A stretch of 34,992 bases of DNA from Chloroflexota bacterium (GTDB lineage: Bacteria; Chloroflexota; Anaerolineae; Aggregatilineales; Phototrophicaceae), in NCBI GenBank assembly GCA_011523515.1, contig WTGO01000069.1, positions 135,890 to 170,881 of the forward strand, read 5' to 3'. Positions 10,001 to 17,599 of this stretch are shown piece after piece. The stretch's first letter is position 1. Each line of letters begins with the position of its first letter. The translations under genes and the position numbers were made by a program. The notes beneath the pieces were generated by a model that did no database searches, was not told the origin of the DNA, and was given only the letters and a program-made list of their open reading frames with translations.

Positions 10001-12952
10001 CAAGCGCCAGTTAAAGACGCCGAGGAGCTGCGCCTCGGCGCTTGAATTCTGCAATTCGTGGCGCTGCTTCAGCGACGCCTGCGATAATATCGCTTCCACT
10101 TTGGCGCGCGAATAGTTCTCGGTCTTGCGGAAGATAAACGCCGCCGGGTGATCGTAGACGTGGAAAGACTCGTCCGCCTCAAGCTCATTGAGCCAGGCCG
10201 GCGACTGATGCGTCGGCAGGTGCTGATCGGCAACGCGCCATGGCCCGAATTCAAAGGTCTCCTCAAAGACGGCTTCAAGTTCGAAACCCAGCTCGCCCGC
10301 GAAGAGTTTCTCGTAATAGAGGGTGGTCAAGGGCCACCGCTGCAGATTGCGCGGCTCGCTGTCGTAAAATCTGTTGCTTGCTATCGTCAGGTAATCACCG
10401 ATGTCGAGCGAACGTACGATATTCTCATATTTCACTTGATCGTCAATCGGATGAGACATGATCTGATCTTGCGGATTGATGATCGCGTGATGAGGCTGCG
10501 TACCGCGGCAATCGCGCGAGCTGACGAGGCCGGGCGGCGGGTCATCAGCCAGGGTTACGCCCTCGGGCAGCGAGCAGATGATGGCGCCGGTTACACGATT
10601 GTCCCAGCTGCCTTCCGACATCATGACCGAGCCCGAGCCGATGACATCGTCGCTGCCAGCAACAACAGACATCGCAAATGAATAGCGTCCGCCTTCCACG
10701 ACATTCAGCGGATCGTCCAAGGAAACCTCATACGATCTGCCCAATGGATGCTTGTCTCGTACAAGGTCGGCCCGCAAGGCGGCTGTCGCCACCGGAGAAG
10801 CGTTGCCCTCGGCATAGATTCGAAATTGCAGTTCTTCGTCCGCTGGATCGTCGTACGGGTCTCCCAGATGCGGCGTGTAAATTGACGCGATGCGTCCTGT
10901 TGCGGGCGCCGTAAACTCGACTTCTACCGGCTGATCTTCGCGGTACAGATTGGCGCGGTCAAAAGGCGGTCCCCGCATGTCGCCCCATTCGAAACCCGTA
11001 TTGTGAATGGCGATATTGATCAAGGGCACTGTCTCAGCGGCGCCTTCAATTTTCATCGAAAAGTCGCCGGGAATGCGTTCAAAGATGTAATGGGCGGATT
11101 GCACCAGGGTGTTCTGATGCCGGTAGACGTTTGTGAACATCAGCCCCCAAACGACGGAGAATAGCACAGCGAAGCCGCTCAAAAGCAGCGGACGCCAGCG
11201 ACTGACGCGGGGCGTAATCGCAGCGCCAATCAGCAAAATTCCCGTGAGCAGGGCAGTGGTCGCGGTGGCGTCGGTGACGCCGACAGAATACTGATAGCCG
11301 CCGACAAATATCAGTAGCGCGCCAATAGCGACCATCGGGAACGCGACAATTTGCGCGCTGCGTCCGTTCACCTTTGCTTGGGCGCGCCAGTCATACAAAC
11401 AGCAACTCGCCAGAACGGCTAACGAACCGTAAAGCGGCAGGAAATAACGCATATTCATAGCGGTCAAGCGACTCATGAATAGAAAATAGCCGCCGACCCA
11501 AACCAGCAGAAGCAACAGGTCTGTCGCCCCGCGCCGGTTGCGCAGCAAACGATAGGCGGACCAGCACCAGCCGAACCAGCCCAAGACGCCAAAGGCTAGT
11601 CCCATGCCCCAGAAGAGCATATCCTTTAACGGGTAAATAATTGCCGGACGCGCCAGCCACTGCCAGTTCGGAGGAAAATCCTGCAAGCCGGAAACGCCGG
11701 CGTTGACGCGCTCGAGATTCTCCAACCAGCGAAAGTTCGGCGCCAAACCGAAAAATCCGGGCCCGGTAAATGCATATGGATTAAGAAGCCTAAACGCCAA
11801 GAACGCGCCCAAGCCCGCCAGGACGAGACCCAGCAAGTGATGAACGACTAGTGTAGACCGTTCCTGTGACGCGACATGTCTCGAAAAGACCGGCGCAACC
11901 TGAATGAATGCGGCGAATACAATGATAGACGCCAGCGGCGCCACATTGATGCGACAGGCGACCGCTGCGCCAGTGAAGACGCCGAACAAAAGGTACGCGC
12001 CCAATCGGCCACGCTGCTGCGCGGCGACGGCATTATACAGCGCCAGCGTGACAAAAAGGGACGTGGCTGCGTTTACCGTGCCAAAGTGCGCCTTCTGAAT
12101 CGCTAAGGGGGCAGCGGCGTAAAATATGGCCGCGAGCAACCCGACCCACTGGCCGCGTATCCGCCGCCCCAGCGCATAAACGGCCAATATCGTCAGCACA
12201 TCGAAAATCATCGATATGCCCCGCCAGACCAGGTGGCCGCCCTGATAGTCAAATAGCGCCGAACCGGCGTCGGCAGCGTCCCTCACAAACTCGCTGCCGA
12301 AGTGCGCTAAAAACAGCGGCAGTGTTCCGTATACAAAGAAGCCATGGGACGCATTATGTGGATTCAGCGGCGAACAGCGCGCATCAAAATAACCGCCGAG
12401 TCCGTTCGAGTCCGGGTATAAGTAATTGCAGCGCAATGACTGCAGATGCTGGGACGTGATCGACTCGACGCTCATTATCGCACCGGCATCGTATGCGGTA
12501 TCAGACCTGCTGACCAAGAGCGCATCGACGTCCAGTGACTGTAGCGCGCGCTCGGCCTGCGGCAGGTCCGTATACGACCGTACGCGATCGGGCCCAACCA
12601 GCCAGGCTGCGGCTTCGGCGGCAAAGGAGTTGTGAATTGTACCGACCAGGAGCGAGCTCGAATTTTGCAGGTCGTCGCGGCTGCGGACGCGGTCGCTGCT
12701 GAGCAAGGCAAGGATCTGCTGGTCTGGGAAATTATGTCGGTCGTCAGTAAAGGAGTTTCCACCGCCGATTTGCGGCAGCAATAGCGCTGTCAGGAAGCGT
12801 TCGTCCGGATGCGTGTGAGCAAAGTCGTCCCAATTGTGCCCGACCAAGCGCATAGCCCCGCCATAAACCAGTATGGTCAACAGGATTACGGTGGGAAGGA
12901 TCCGGCGTGCCATCGTCTGTTTTCTCGCTTTTGCGCTTCCGGTTTCACGCAT
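7094..12952 (-). CDS. Giant fusion: GT39-like N-half, soluble middle domain, DUF2298 C-half
   Basis: At ~1952 residues this is by far the largest protein here. The N-half starts with one helix, then THPDERFLTALLLP near residue 47, the acidic loop of GT39-type enzymes, and further helices to ~620. Residues ~620-1020 are mostly soluble and beta-rich (VEFTAPATGRIASIYTPHL is one segment). The C-half is a complete DUF2298 protein: GGEKPMDFAYLNG near 1150, FINYYYFGY soon after, YGDLHAHMLSMPL near 1397, QNTVFKFYIQVW near 1705, and a soluble tail with LGWNFHQRQQR. No stop or frame change interrupts it, so the fusion is read directly from the sequence. A GTG lies immediately upstream at 12955, and a later ATG at 12913 would remove a charged leader. 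The start is therefore uncertain by up to 14 codons. Substrate unknown. Confidence 0.88.
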   Translation of the reverse strand: MRETGSAKARKQTMARRILPTVILLTILVYGGAMRLVGHNWDDFAHTHPDERFLTALLLPQIGGGNSFTDDRHNFPDQQILALLSSDRVRSRDDLQNSSSLLVGTIHNSFAAEAAAWLVGPDRVRSYTDLPQAERALQSLDVDALLVSRSDTAYDAGAIMSVESITSQHLQSLRCNYLYPDSNGLGGYFDARCSPLNPHNASHGFFVYGTLPLFLAHFGSEFVRDAADAGSALFDYQGGHLVWRGISMIFDVLTILAVYALGRRIRGQWVGLLAAIFYAAAPLAIQKAHFGTVNAATSLFVTLALYNAVAAQQRGRLGAYLLFGVFTGAAVACRINVAPLASIIVFAAFIQVAPVFSRHVASQERSTLVVHHLLGLVLAGLGAFLAFRLLNPYAFTGPGFFGLAPNFRWLENLERVNAGVSGLQDFPPNWQWLARPAIIYPLKDMLFWGMGLAFGVLGWFGWCWSAYRLLRNRRGATDLLLLLVWVGGYFLFMSRLTAMNMRYFLPLYGSLAVLASCCLYDWRAQAKVNGRSAQIVAFPMVAIGALLIFVGGYQYSVGVTDATATTALLTGILLIGAAITPRVSRWRPLLLSGFAVLFSVVWGLMFTNVYRHQNTLVQSAHYIFERIPGDFSMKIEGAAETVPLINIAIHNTGFEWGDMRGPPFDRANLYREDQPVEVEFTAPATGRIASIYTPHLGDPYDDPADEELQFRIYAEGNASPVATAALRADLVRDKHPLGRSYEVSLDDPLNVVEGGRYSFAMSVVAGSDDVIGSGSVMMSEGSWDNRVTGAIICSLPEGVTLADDPPPGLVSSRDCRGTQPHHAIINPQDQIMSHPIDDQVKYENIVRSLDIGDYLTIASNRFYDSEPRNLQRWPLTTLYYEKLFAGELGFELEAVFEETFEFGPWRVADQHLPTHQSPAWLNELEADESFHVYDHPAAFIFRKTENYSRAKVEAILSQASLKQRHELQNSSAEAQLLGVFNWRLVEAQPVPTALTFPPEERAAQSNGGTWSQRFFSDSIVNTNQLAGVIIWYAALFAFGIIAFPLVYAVFPNMADGGYGLCKLVGLLVVAWFSWAVSSLKIPIWTQGGILLSLVLLAVISATMLRIKFVEFIRDHWKRLAWIELIAFAAFLMMIAVRLSNPDLWHPYKGGEKPMDFAYLNGVLRSTTFPPIDPWFSGGFINYYYFGYVLLGAPTLLLGVVPSFAYNLMIPTIFSLTGLGAFSAAFNILSRWRQDGNGASFSKRSRRQLGNPWVAGIAALVLCVVLGNLDTVRVFGNGMATLGGYQTPHGLQRFLIGEYESANGASAPEDVRADLARRVSERHPWDSLRYEIHNSTSLIGGLLRGAGRALQGERLPIGSDRWYWGPSRVLAETPGVRGGAITEMPYFTFLYGDLHAHMLSMPLILLTVLLLFNEVAQAGRDNRRKVERFAAIMLVALTVGAIRATNTWDWPSMILFAIVALSYAWWIRWRSTFRPVRDTRFYLVLASTLLVATGAAAVLANGAPSGLAASLFSVLRSAFAAAAGAVIVWFIIRYRFVRDSALDFAASIGGFIFLNLGFALPYTSWYAATYNSIQLWEGGKTPLWAYFDIHGLFLFLIVSLLLWETSNWLRNTRVKALLEHRMLVSRVTVVVTVIGLLAIILALIGYQVALVVLPLVCWITLLFFRPGQSQYMRYTLVLIGLALSMTLGVEIIVIGGDIGRQNTVFKFYIQVWLLLSVAGGVAYACLWRAAQGFSRRLQVIWYTPCVVLFVMAGLFPIMATRARSFDRMAPELPLTLHGMDYMTQSTHFETAPDRGQSSIIDLNVDYQLIRWMQENVEGSPVILEGRRPGSEYQWNGRYSIMTGLPSVLGWNFHQRQQRTFFPMNEWVFQRERNIHKFYDTDSIDVAVDIIHHFDVKYIIRSGLEAVHSTVEGLEKLDRMTDQGLLSVSFEVDGGKIYQVNEGALMQYLVERHS

Positions 12953-12986
12953 CACTCAGTCAGTAATCTTTGTGTCAGCGACCTAT

Positions 12987-15746
12987 CTAGCCGTTGGCAG
13001 CCAGGAATGCCCGCAAGCCGTTCTGGCCCAATGCCGGCACTCGATATATGAAAAAAGTCTTTTCTAGCGGCTCCTGCCTGATTTCCAGCGGTCTGCCATC
13101 AGGGAACCACTCGCGTAGCAGTCGCGGCGCTTCCACATTCCGCGGCGCAAAAAAGAACAGCAGATCGCGCTCGGCTTGCAGCTGATATTCATCAGTGCGT
13201 CGCAAGCCATTGTGGAGGTACTGCGGCAGGCGTTCCACCCCGACAATTGAGTTGTCCCAACGCATGGCGCCAGCTTCGACGCCGACCGCGCGATGATCCC
13301 ACCAGTGCGGCGAGGCAATGATAAAGGCATTGCCGTAGGCGCCGTCACTCTCGGCGAATCCCTGCAGGATTTCTCCGGCTTCGGAATGATTTTGCGCCGA
13401 CCGATGGTAGTTGTCCATAAAGTCGCCAAAATATAGATCGTGATTATACTGATACGCCGCGGCAATCACAGCGACTGCAAATGTGATTGCGGCGCCGCGG
13501 CCCAGAGCGTGCGGCAACGCTCGGCGAATTTGGCAGCACAAGCGGGCCACTGGCAGCGCAGCGAACAAATAAGCCGATGGAATCGCGCCGCTGGCGCGTT
13601 GCAAACTGGGCACTTCTATCGGAAACGCGATAGCCAGCGCCGTTAGCAGAATCATTATGAAAAACAGCACGGGAACAAACCAATAAACGGGATCCCGCTC
13701 GCTTGCCAGCAGCCCCAGCCAGGCGGCGGCGCCCAACACGAGGAATGCCCCAGTGACCGGGTCCAGTGCCGGCTGTCCGGGTATGGAGGAAACCCAAGTA
13801 TTGTCGTGCGTATAGTGAAACATCAGAAGCGCATTGCGAATATTACCCAAAAAAGTGGCGCCGCCCTCGCGAAGCAGCGTCCAACGTTCCTCATCGGTCG
13901 TTGGCTGATCGCCAAACAATCGGCTTGTCGCACGCCCAGTGAATTGGTCGGGTTCTTCAATCCAGTAGCGCAACATAGGCAGGAAAACTGCGCCTGCTAC
14001 AAACGCCAGAACCGCAAAGTTCAGGAGGTATTTCGCCCTCATTCGCCAGGAATACCGGCAAATGAGGAGCGCAACGGCGATGCTGATTACATAAACGACA
14101 GGCAACATTCTTACAGATTTGTAGCTGTATAGACCCAGACCAAGTGTTATTCCAGCGAGGATGAAATCCGAACGGCGATTGTGGCGCAGCGCGCGTACAA
14201 AAAATACGGCGGAAAGCGCCGTGAATAGCGGCGACAAGGGGATGCGCAGACCTTGCCGAGCCAGGCTGACGTGCCAGAAACTCACCGCCAGCAAAGCGGT
14301 TGCCAGCAATCCGACAACAAGCGCGTGTCGACGGCGATGCTTTCCAATGACTTCAATAGCGAACCAAAACATGACCGGCAAGGTCAAGAGGCTTTCCAGC
14401 GCGGTGACAAAGACGAGCGTGGTTCGATCGAACTGAAAACCAGGCAAGCCCGAAATGAACGCCAGCAAGTACATCTGAATCGGCTCGCGTCCACCATTAT
14501 TGCCCAGAAATATCGGGTAATCCTCTCCAAGATAGATCCGATTCGCGTCGACTATATTTACAACCATGTCGCTAATCAATTCGGATGGAGCGTTGTGCAG
14601 GCGGCCAAAGCGAAAGCCTGCGCCCACGATCATAATCAAGACTAGCGCGGCAATCGTCCATCCACGACCTCGAAGGGTTAATCCGCGGATTCTGTCGACT
14701 GTGCCTGCGGCCAAATCAAAGAGATTCCAGCGCGGGGGCGCGAAAACGAGCGCCCAGGTTGCGATGCTTGCCAGCCAGAGGAGCATGATCCGCGGTTCGA
14801 TTCGGTTTCCGCCACTGTTGGCCCAAACGACAATACTCAGCGCTGACGCCAGGGCAATCAAAATTGTCCGCCCGCTAATCGCTTTCCAGACTGAGGGACG
14901 CGCGGGCGTTCGGTCTGTAATCCACAATTGCCGGCTCTCCGTGGAATGGCGTCGGGTCGTCGACCCTTGTCTTGTGTAAATGCGTCGATAAAGAAAACTA
15001 ATCAGTTGCCACACAATCAGTCCGCACGCCGCTATGGCAAACGCAGATAGCGCCATGTTCACGGCCGTTTCATCCGGCGCGGACATCGACTGTGCCAAGA
15101 CCAGCAAAGATCCGATCAACATGATTGCCGGTACAATCCGCGTGCTCCACAACAAGCGCGTTCCCCGGTCGCAGCTTCGCCAGTATTGTTTGATTTGGGG
15201 CCATTGACCGCTGATGTCGCCTAGCAGCCAGAGAATAAAGCCGAGCCAGAGATAAGGCGCGGCTACGTACAGAGAATGGCTGTCAGCTCTTGTAATGTCA
15301 GCTGTACCGCGAGCATAAGTGCTGCCCAATAAGGCCAGTATGAATGCGCAAAGATAAATGGCTAACTTTGGATATCCCGAATTTATAAGTCGCTCGGGAA
15401 GGTGAATTAAGGCGACCTGAGCCGCTGGTCTGCTGTCTGAAGACGGAAGGTTGAGCGAGCCAGCGTTTTCAATGTCAGGGACTTGTTGCCGGCCTGTCTG
15501 AGCGCGCTTGAGAGCAAGCCGAAAGCGGCGCAAAGTGGAAGCAGGCGAGCGCCGCCAATGCGCCAGCAACTCGCTGATTGTCAAGTCTTCAAACAATCTT
15601 TCGTCTGCCCGGTTTTCTGCTGTCTTGCGCGTTTCAGGGCTAGACCTTTGGGCGGGCGTCGATTCGTCGGCTGTCATCTCAGTAGTGTGATCTACTGAAG
15701 TCGCTTGGGTAGATTCGACAGTTTTATCTGTCGCGTCGCTTGACAT
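12987..15746 (-). CDS. GT39-family membrane glycosyltransferase with a long charged N-terminal extension
   Basis: This 919-residue protein starts at an ATG with AGGGA about nine bases upstream. The first ~115 residues are hydrophilic, rich in Ser/Thr/Glu and then in Arg. Five or so helices (about 130-375) precede the recognisable GT39 core. The core has PSELISDMVVNIVDANRIYL near residue 390 and FLGNNGGREPIQMYL soon after, both typical of Chloroflexi GT39 proteins. The usual DE pair reads SDM here, so only the Asp is kept. More helices follow to ~770, then a soluble C-terminus of ~150 residues. GT39 enzymes move a sugar from polyprenyl phosphate to a lipid or protein acceptor on the outer face of the membrane. 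The acceptor is unknown. It lies 96 bases after the GT4 gene and 34 before the giant fusion, consistent with one operon. Confidence 0.85.
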   Translation of the reverse strand: MSSDATDKTVESTQATSVDHTTEMTADESTPAQRSSPETRKTAENRADERLFEDLTISELLAHWRRSPASTLRRFRLALKRAQTGRQQVPDIENAGSLNLPSSDSRPAAQVALIHLPERLINSGYPKLAIYLCAFILALLGSTYARGTADITRADSHSLYVAAPYLWLGFILWLLGDISGQWPQIKQYWRSCDRGTRLLWSTRIVPAIMLIGSLLVLAQSMSAPDETAVNMALSAFAIAACGLIVWQLISFLYRRIYTRQGSTTRRHSTESRQLWITDRTPARPSVWKAISGRTILIALASALSIVVWANSGGNRIEPRIMLLWLASIATWALVFAPPRWNLFDLAAGTVDRIRGLTLRGRGWTIAALVLIMIVGAGFRFGRLHNAPSELISDMVVNIVDANRIYLGEDYPIFLGNNGGREPIQMYLLAFISGLPGFQFDRTTLVFVTALESLLTLPVMFWFAIEVIGKHRRRHALVVGLLATALLAVSFWHVSLARQGLRIPLSPLFTALSAVFFVRALRHNRRSDFILAGITLGLGLYSYKSVRMLPVVYVISIAVALLICRYSWRMRAKYLLNFAVLAFVAGAVFLPMLRYWIEEPDQFTGRATSRLFGDQPTTDEERWTLLREGGATFLGNIRNALLMFHYTHDNTWVSSIPGQPALDPVTGAFLVLGAAAWLGLLASERDPVYWFVPVLFFIMILLTALAIAFPIEVPSLQRASGAIPSAYLFAALPVARLCCQIRRALPHALGRGAAITFAVAVIAAAYQYNHDLYFGDFMDNYHRSAQNHSEAGEILQGFAESDGAYGNAFIIASPHWWDHRAVGVEAGAMRWDNSIVGVERLPQYLHNGLRRTDEYQLQAERDLLFFFAPRNVEAPRLLREWFPDGRPLEIRQEPLEKTFFIYRVPALGQNGLRAFLAANG

Positions 15747-15842
15747 CAGTCTTCCCTAATTGTTCTCCAGACGTGGACGTTCAGCCATGTAACAGCAGCA
15801 GTTGCCTGGTGCTTTAATTTGCTCTACTTAACGGGCCGGCTT

Positions 15843-17030
15843 TCATTTGCGGTGTCTCGCGAACTTGCAGAATATCGATTCATATTGGTCCAAAGTATCT
15901 TTTAGTGAGAAAACCTCAGCTATTTGCTCCTTTGGCTTAACGTAACTGTCTCGATTATCCAGTACATTGAGTATTGCTTCGCCTATCGATTTCCAGTCGC
16001 CGGGCGTTGCCAATCTGCCCATGCCGGTTTTCTGTACCGGTACGCGCCCGCCGGGAATATCGGTCATGACGACGGGCGTGCCACAGAGCATGGCCTCGAC
16101 TTGCGCCATGGCGAAGCCTTCGCTGTCGCTGGGTAAAACAAAGACGTCACAGGCTGCATAGAAGTCGGCCAGTTCCTGCTTGGTTTCCAGCAGGCCCAGG
16201 AACTTAAGCTGTGAGCTGAATTTCTCCATCAGTGGCCGATGCCGCGCCCAAGTATCTTCATAGGGAATCTCATGCTGCCCGGTAAAGGCTATCTGCGCAT
16301 CGGGATATTTTGCATTTATGACTTCCAGTGACTTTATCAACAGCTCGGGCCGTTTCTCCTCGACGAACCGGCCCGAGAAACCAATCAGTGGGCCGTCATT
16401 TTGCCGCAACTTGCCGCGCAGTCGTGCTGCCCGCTCCATGTCAGGATCCGGTATAGCAATGGGCGGATAGATTGGTCTGACCTGAGCGCGGAATTGAGCC
16501 AGCCAAGGAGAATTGTCGGCATAATCTTCGCTGAGACTAATAATGCAAGCTGCGCGGCGCGCCATGAATCTGAATATGGCGAACATCACGGCAGTCACGA
16601 AGTCATTGGTAGCGCTCTTGGGCAGAATGAGGTCGCTGGTGTGGCTGGCGATAAACCTGACACCAGTTATGCGAGCGAGCAGCGCCCCGAAGGCTGACTC
16701 GAACAAGGGAGTAAAAATGGAAACCACATCGTGCTCGCGCATCAAGCGATAGACCTTCCACGGATACGACGGCATGATGAAGCCGCGACTTATGCGAATT
16801 GGCGCCCACAGCCGAACAATGCGCACGCCGTTCAACATAGATTCACCGAGTGGCGTCTCCTTGGTGTGGCGCGCGACAAGCACGGTAACCTCGTGGCCCC
16901 GTCGGACGAGTCCCTCGGCAACCAGCTGGGCGTAATACGTGAGACCAGTCGGATGCGGATGATAATAGAGTAGAAGCATCAAGATCTTAAGTTGGCGTCC
17001 CGCCCCGATTTTGGCCTTAGTCGTCGGCAT
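15843..17030 (-). CDS. GT4-family (GT-B fold) glycosyltransferase
   Basis: This 395-residue soluble protein has a GT-B layout. The N-terminal domain starts with KILMLLLYYHPHPTGLTYYA, whose glycine-containing acceptor-side loop is typical of GT4. The C-terminal domain begins at IGFSGRFVEEKRPELLIKSL. The EX7E motif (SEGFAMAQVEAMLCG) lies near residue 306 and normally contacts the nucleotide-sugar donor. GT4 enzymes transfer sugars from NDP-sugars in the cytoplasm with retention of configuration. The frame continues upstream to a possible start at 17240, but those 70 residues look non-coding and the conserved fold starts just after the ATG at 17030. It is the first gene of the minus-strand glycan block and would build the cytoplasmic part of the glycan (inference). 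Donor and acceptor cannot be assigned. Confidence 0.9.
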   Translation of the reverse strand: MPTTKAKIGAGRQLKILMLLLYYHPHPTGLTYYAQLVAEGLVRRGHEVTVLVARHTKETPLGESMLNGVRIVRLWAPIRISRGFIMPSYPWKVYRLMREHDVVSIFTPLFESAFGALLARITGVRFIASHTSDLILPKSATNDFVTAVMFAIFRFMARRAACIISLSEDYADNSPWLAQFRAQVRPIYPPIAIPDPDMERAARLRGKLRQNDGPLIGFSGRFVEEKRPELLIKSLEVINAKYPDAQIAFTGQHEIPYEDTWARHRPLMEKFSSQLKFLGLLETKQELADFYAACDVFVLPSDSEGFAMAQVEAMLCGTPVVMTDIPGGRVPVQKTGMGRLATPGDWKSIGEAILNVLDNRDSYVKPKEQIAEVFSLKDTLDQYESIFCKFARHRK

Positions 17031-17314
17031 GGCATATTGATCCGTTCTAGGACAAGTCAACAGCAGATTTATCTCATCGGCAGCTAAGCAAGCGGCTCGT
17101 GGAACCGTGAGTCCGCGACCTAAACCAGAAAGCACTGGCTCAACTTGAAGTATACACCTCTGGAACGATGAGGTCTCACAATCGCTGGCGAATTCCGCGC
17201 TGACTAAGCGGCCATATCTCAGCGACGTGGCGGACGCCATTCGCGGCGTGTCAACGTCGATTGTAGTGTATTGCCGCGGAGGTCATGTTGACGGTGCGTG
17301 ACGATCTCGAGAAC
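17031..17314 (-). other. Gene-free stretch upstream of the GT4 gene
   Basis: An open frame continues from the GT4 gene to 17240, but its composition is unlike a protein and no start signal supports it. The GT4/glycan operon promoter should lie here on the minus strand. Candidates include a TACAAT box near 17263-17268 without a good -35, and a TTGACT near 17056 with a poor -10. Neither is convincing. No repeat or RNA gene was recognised. Confidence 0.5.
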
Positions 17315-17343
17315 TTGACACCGCCGTCTCAAACATCTACAAT
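17315..17343 (+). promoter_or_regulatory. Consensus promoter of tRNA-Gly
   Basis: TTGACA at 17315-17320 and TACAAT at 17338-17343 are separated by exactly 17 bases. The -10 box ends 12 bases before the tRNA 5' end, so transcription would start about six bases before the mature tRNA. This is the best -35 box in the window. Confidence 0.85.
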
Positions 17344-17355
17344 CTTGTACAGTTT

Positions 17356-17428
17356 GCGGGTATAGCTCAGTTGGTAGAGTGCCTGCTTCCCAAGCAGAAG
17401 GTCACGGGTTCGAGTCCCGTTACCCGCT
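17356..17428 (+). tRNA. tRNA-Gly (anticodon CCC)
   Basis: The 73-base cloverleaf is complete. The acceptor stem GCGGGTA pairs perfectly with TACCCGC. The D arm is GCTC-AGTTGGTA-GAGT, with one G-U pair. The anticodon loop is TTCCCAA with anticodon CCC, which reads GGG (Gly). The T arm is ACGGG-TTCGAGT-CCCGT. The discriminator base is T and CCA is not encoded. The outermost anticodon-stem pair is C27-A43, a mismatch. It is followed closely by an intrinsic terminator and so appears to be its own transcription unit. Confidence 0.96.
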
Positions 17429-17449
17429 CAAGAATGCAATGCCCCGTGA

Positions 17450-17473
17450 AGTCCACCGAAATGTGGGCTTTTT
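17450..17473 (+). terminator. Intrinsic terminator after tRNA-Gly
   Basis: AGTCCAC (17450-17456) pairs with GTGGGCT (17463-17469), seven pairs including one G-U, around the loop CGAAAT. A run of five T follows (17469-17473). It lies 22 bases past the tRNA and would end that transcript before rplY. Confidence 0.72.
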
Positions 17474-17487
17474 GCTTGTGTATGCCA

Positions 17488-17517
17488 TTGACTGGAGCGC
17501 AAGGGACAATATAGAAT
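17488..17517 (+). promoter_or_regulatory. Probable rplY promoter
   Basis: TTGACT (17488-17493) and TAGAAT (17512-17517) are 18 bases apart, and TATAGA two bases earlier gives 16. It lies after the tRNA terminator and ~80 bases before the rplY start codon, so rplY would have its own leader. Confidence 0.62.
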
Positions 17518-17536
17518 GGGCGAGTTTCGTCCCATT
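17515..17536 (+). promoter_or_regulatory. Inverted repeat at the predicted rplY transcription start
   Basis: AATGGGCGA (17515-17523) pairs with TCG-T-CCCATT (17527-17536) around GTT, with one bulged T: nine pairs in all. It overlaps the end of the -10 box and the expected start point. It could be an operator or a 5' stem that protects the mRNA. Confidence 0.4.
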
Positions 17537-17584
17537 TGGTAGCTTGACCGCCTTGTCGATACGTGGATGGGTCAGGTGCAAGTC

Positions 17585-17590
17585 AAGGAG
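17585..17590 (+). promoter_or_regulatory. Ribosome binding site of rplY
   Basis: AAGGAG lies nine bases before the ATG at 17600. It decides the start against the earlier in-frame ATG at 17567, which has no such site and would add residues absent from L25 proteins. Confidence 0.85.
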
Positions 17591-17599
17591 ATTTTAACA

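Noticed and set aside
17031..17240. N-terminal extension of the GT4 protein by 70 residues
   Set aside because: No similarity to GT4 N-termini and no ribosome site; the conserved fold begins just after the ATG at 17030.
17356..17428. tRNA gene as an integration site of a mobile element
   Set aside because: No integrase, no repeated tRNA 3' end and only housekeeping genes follow.
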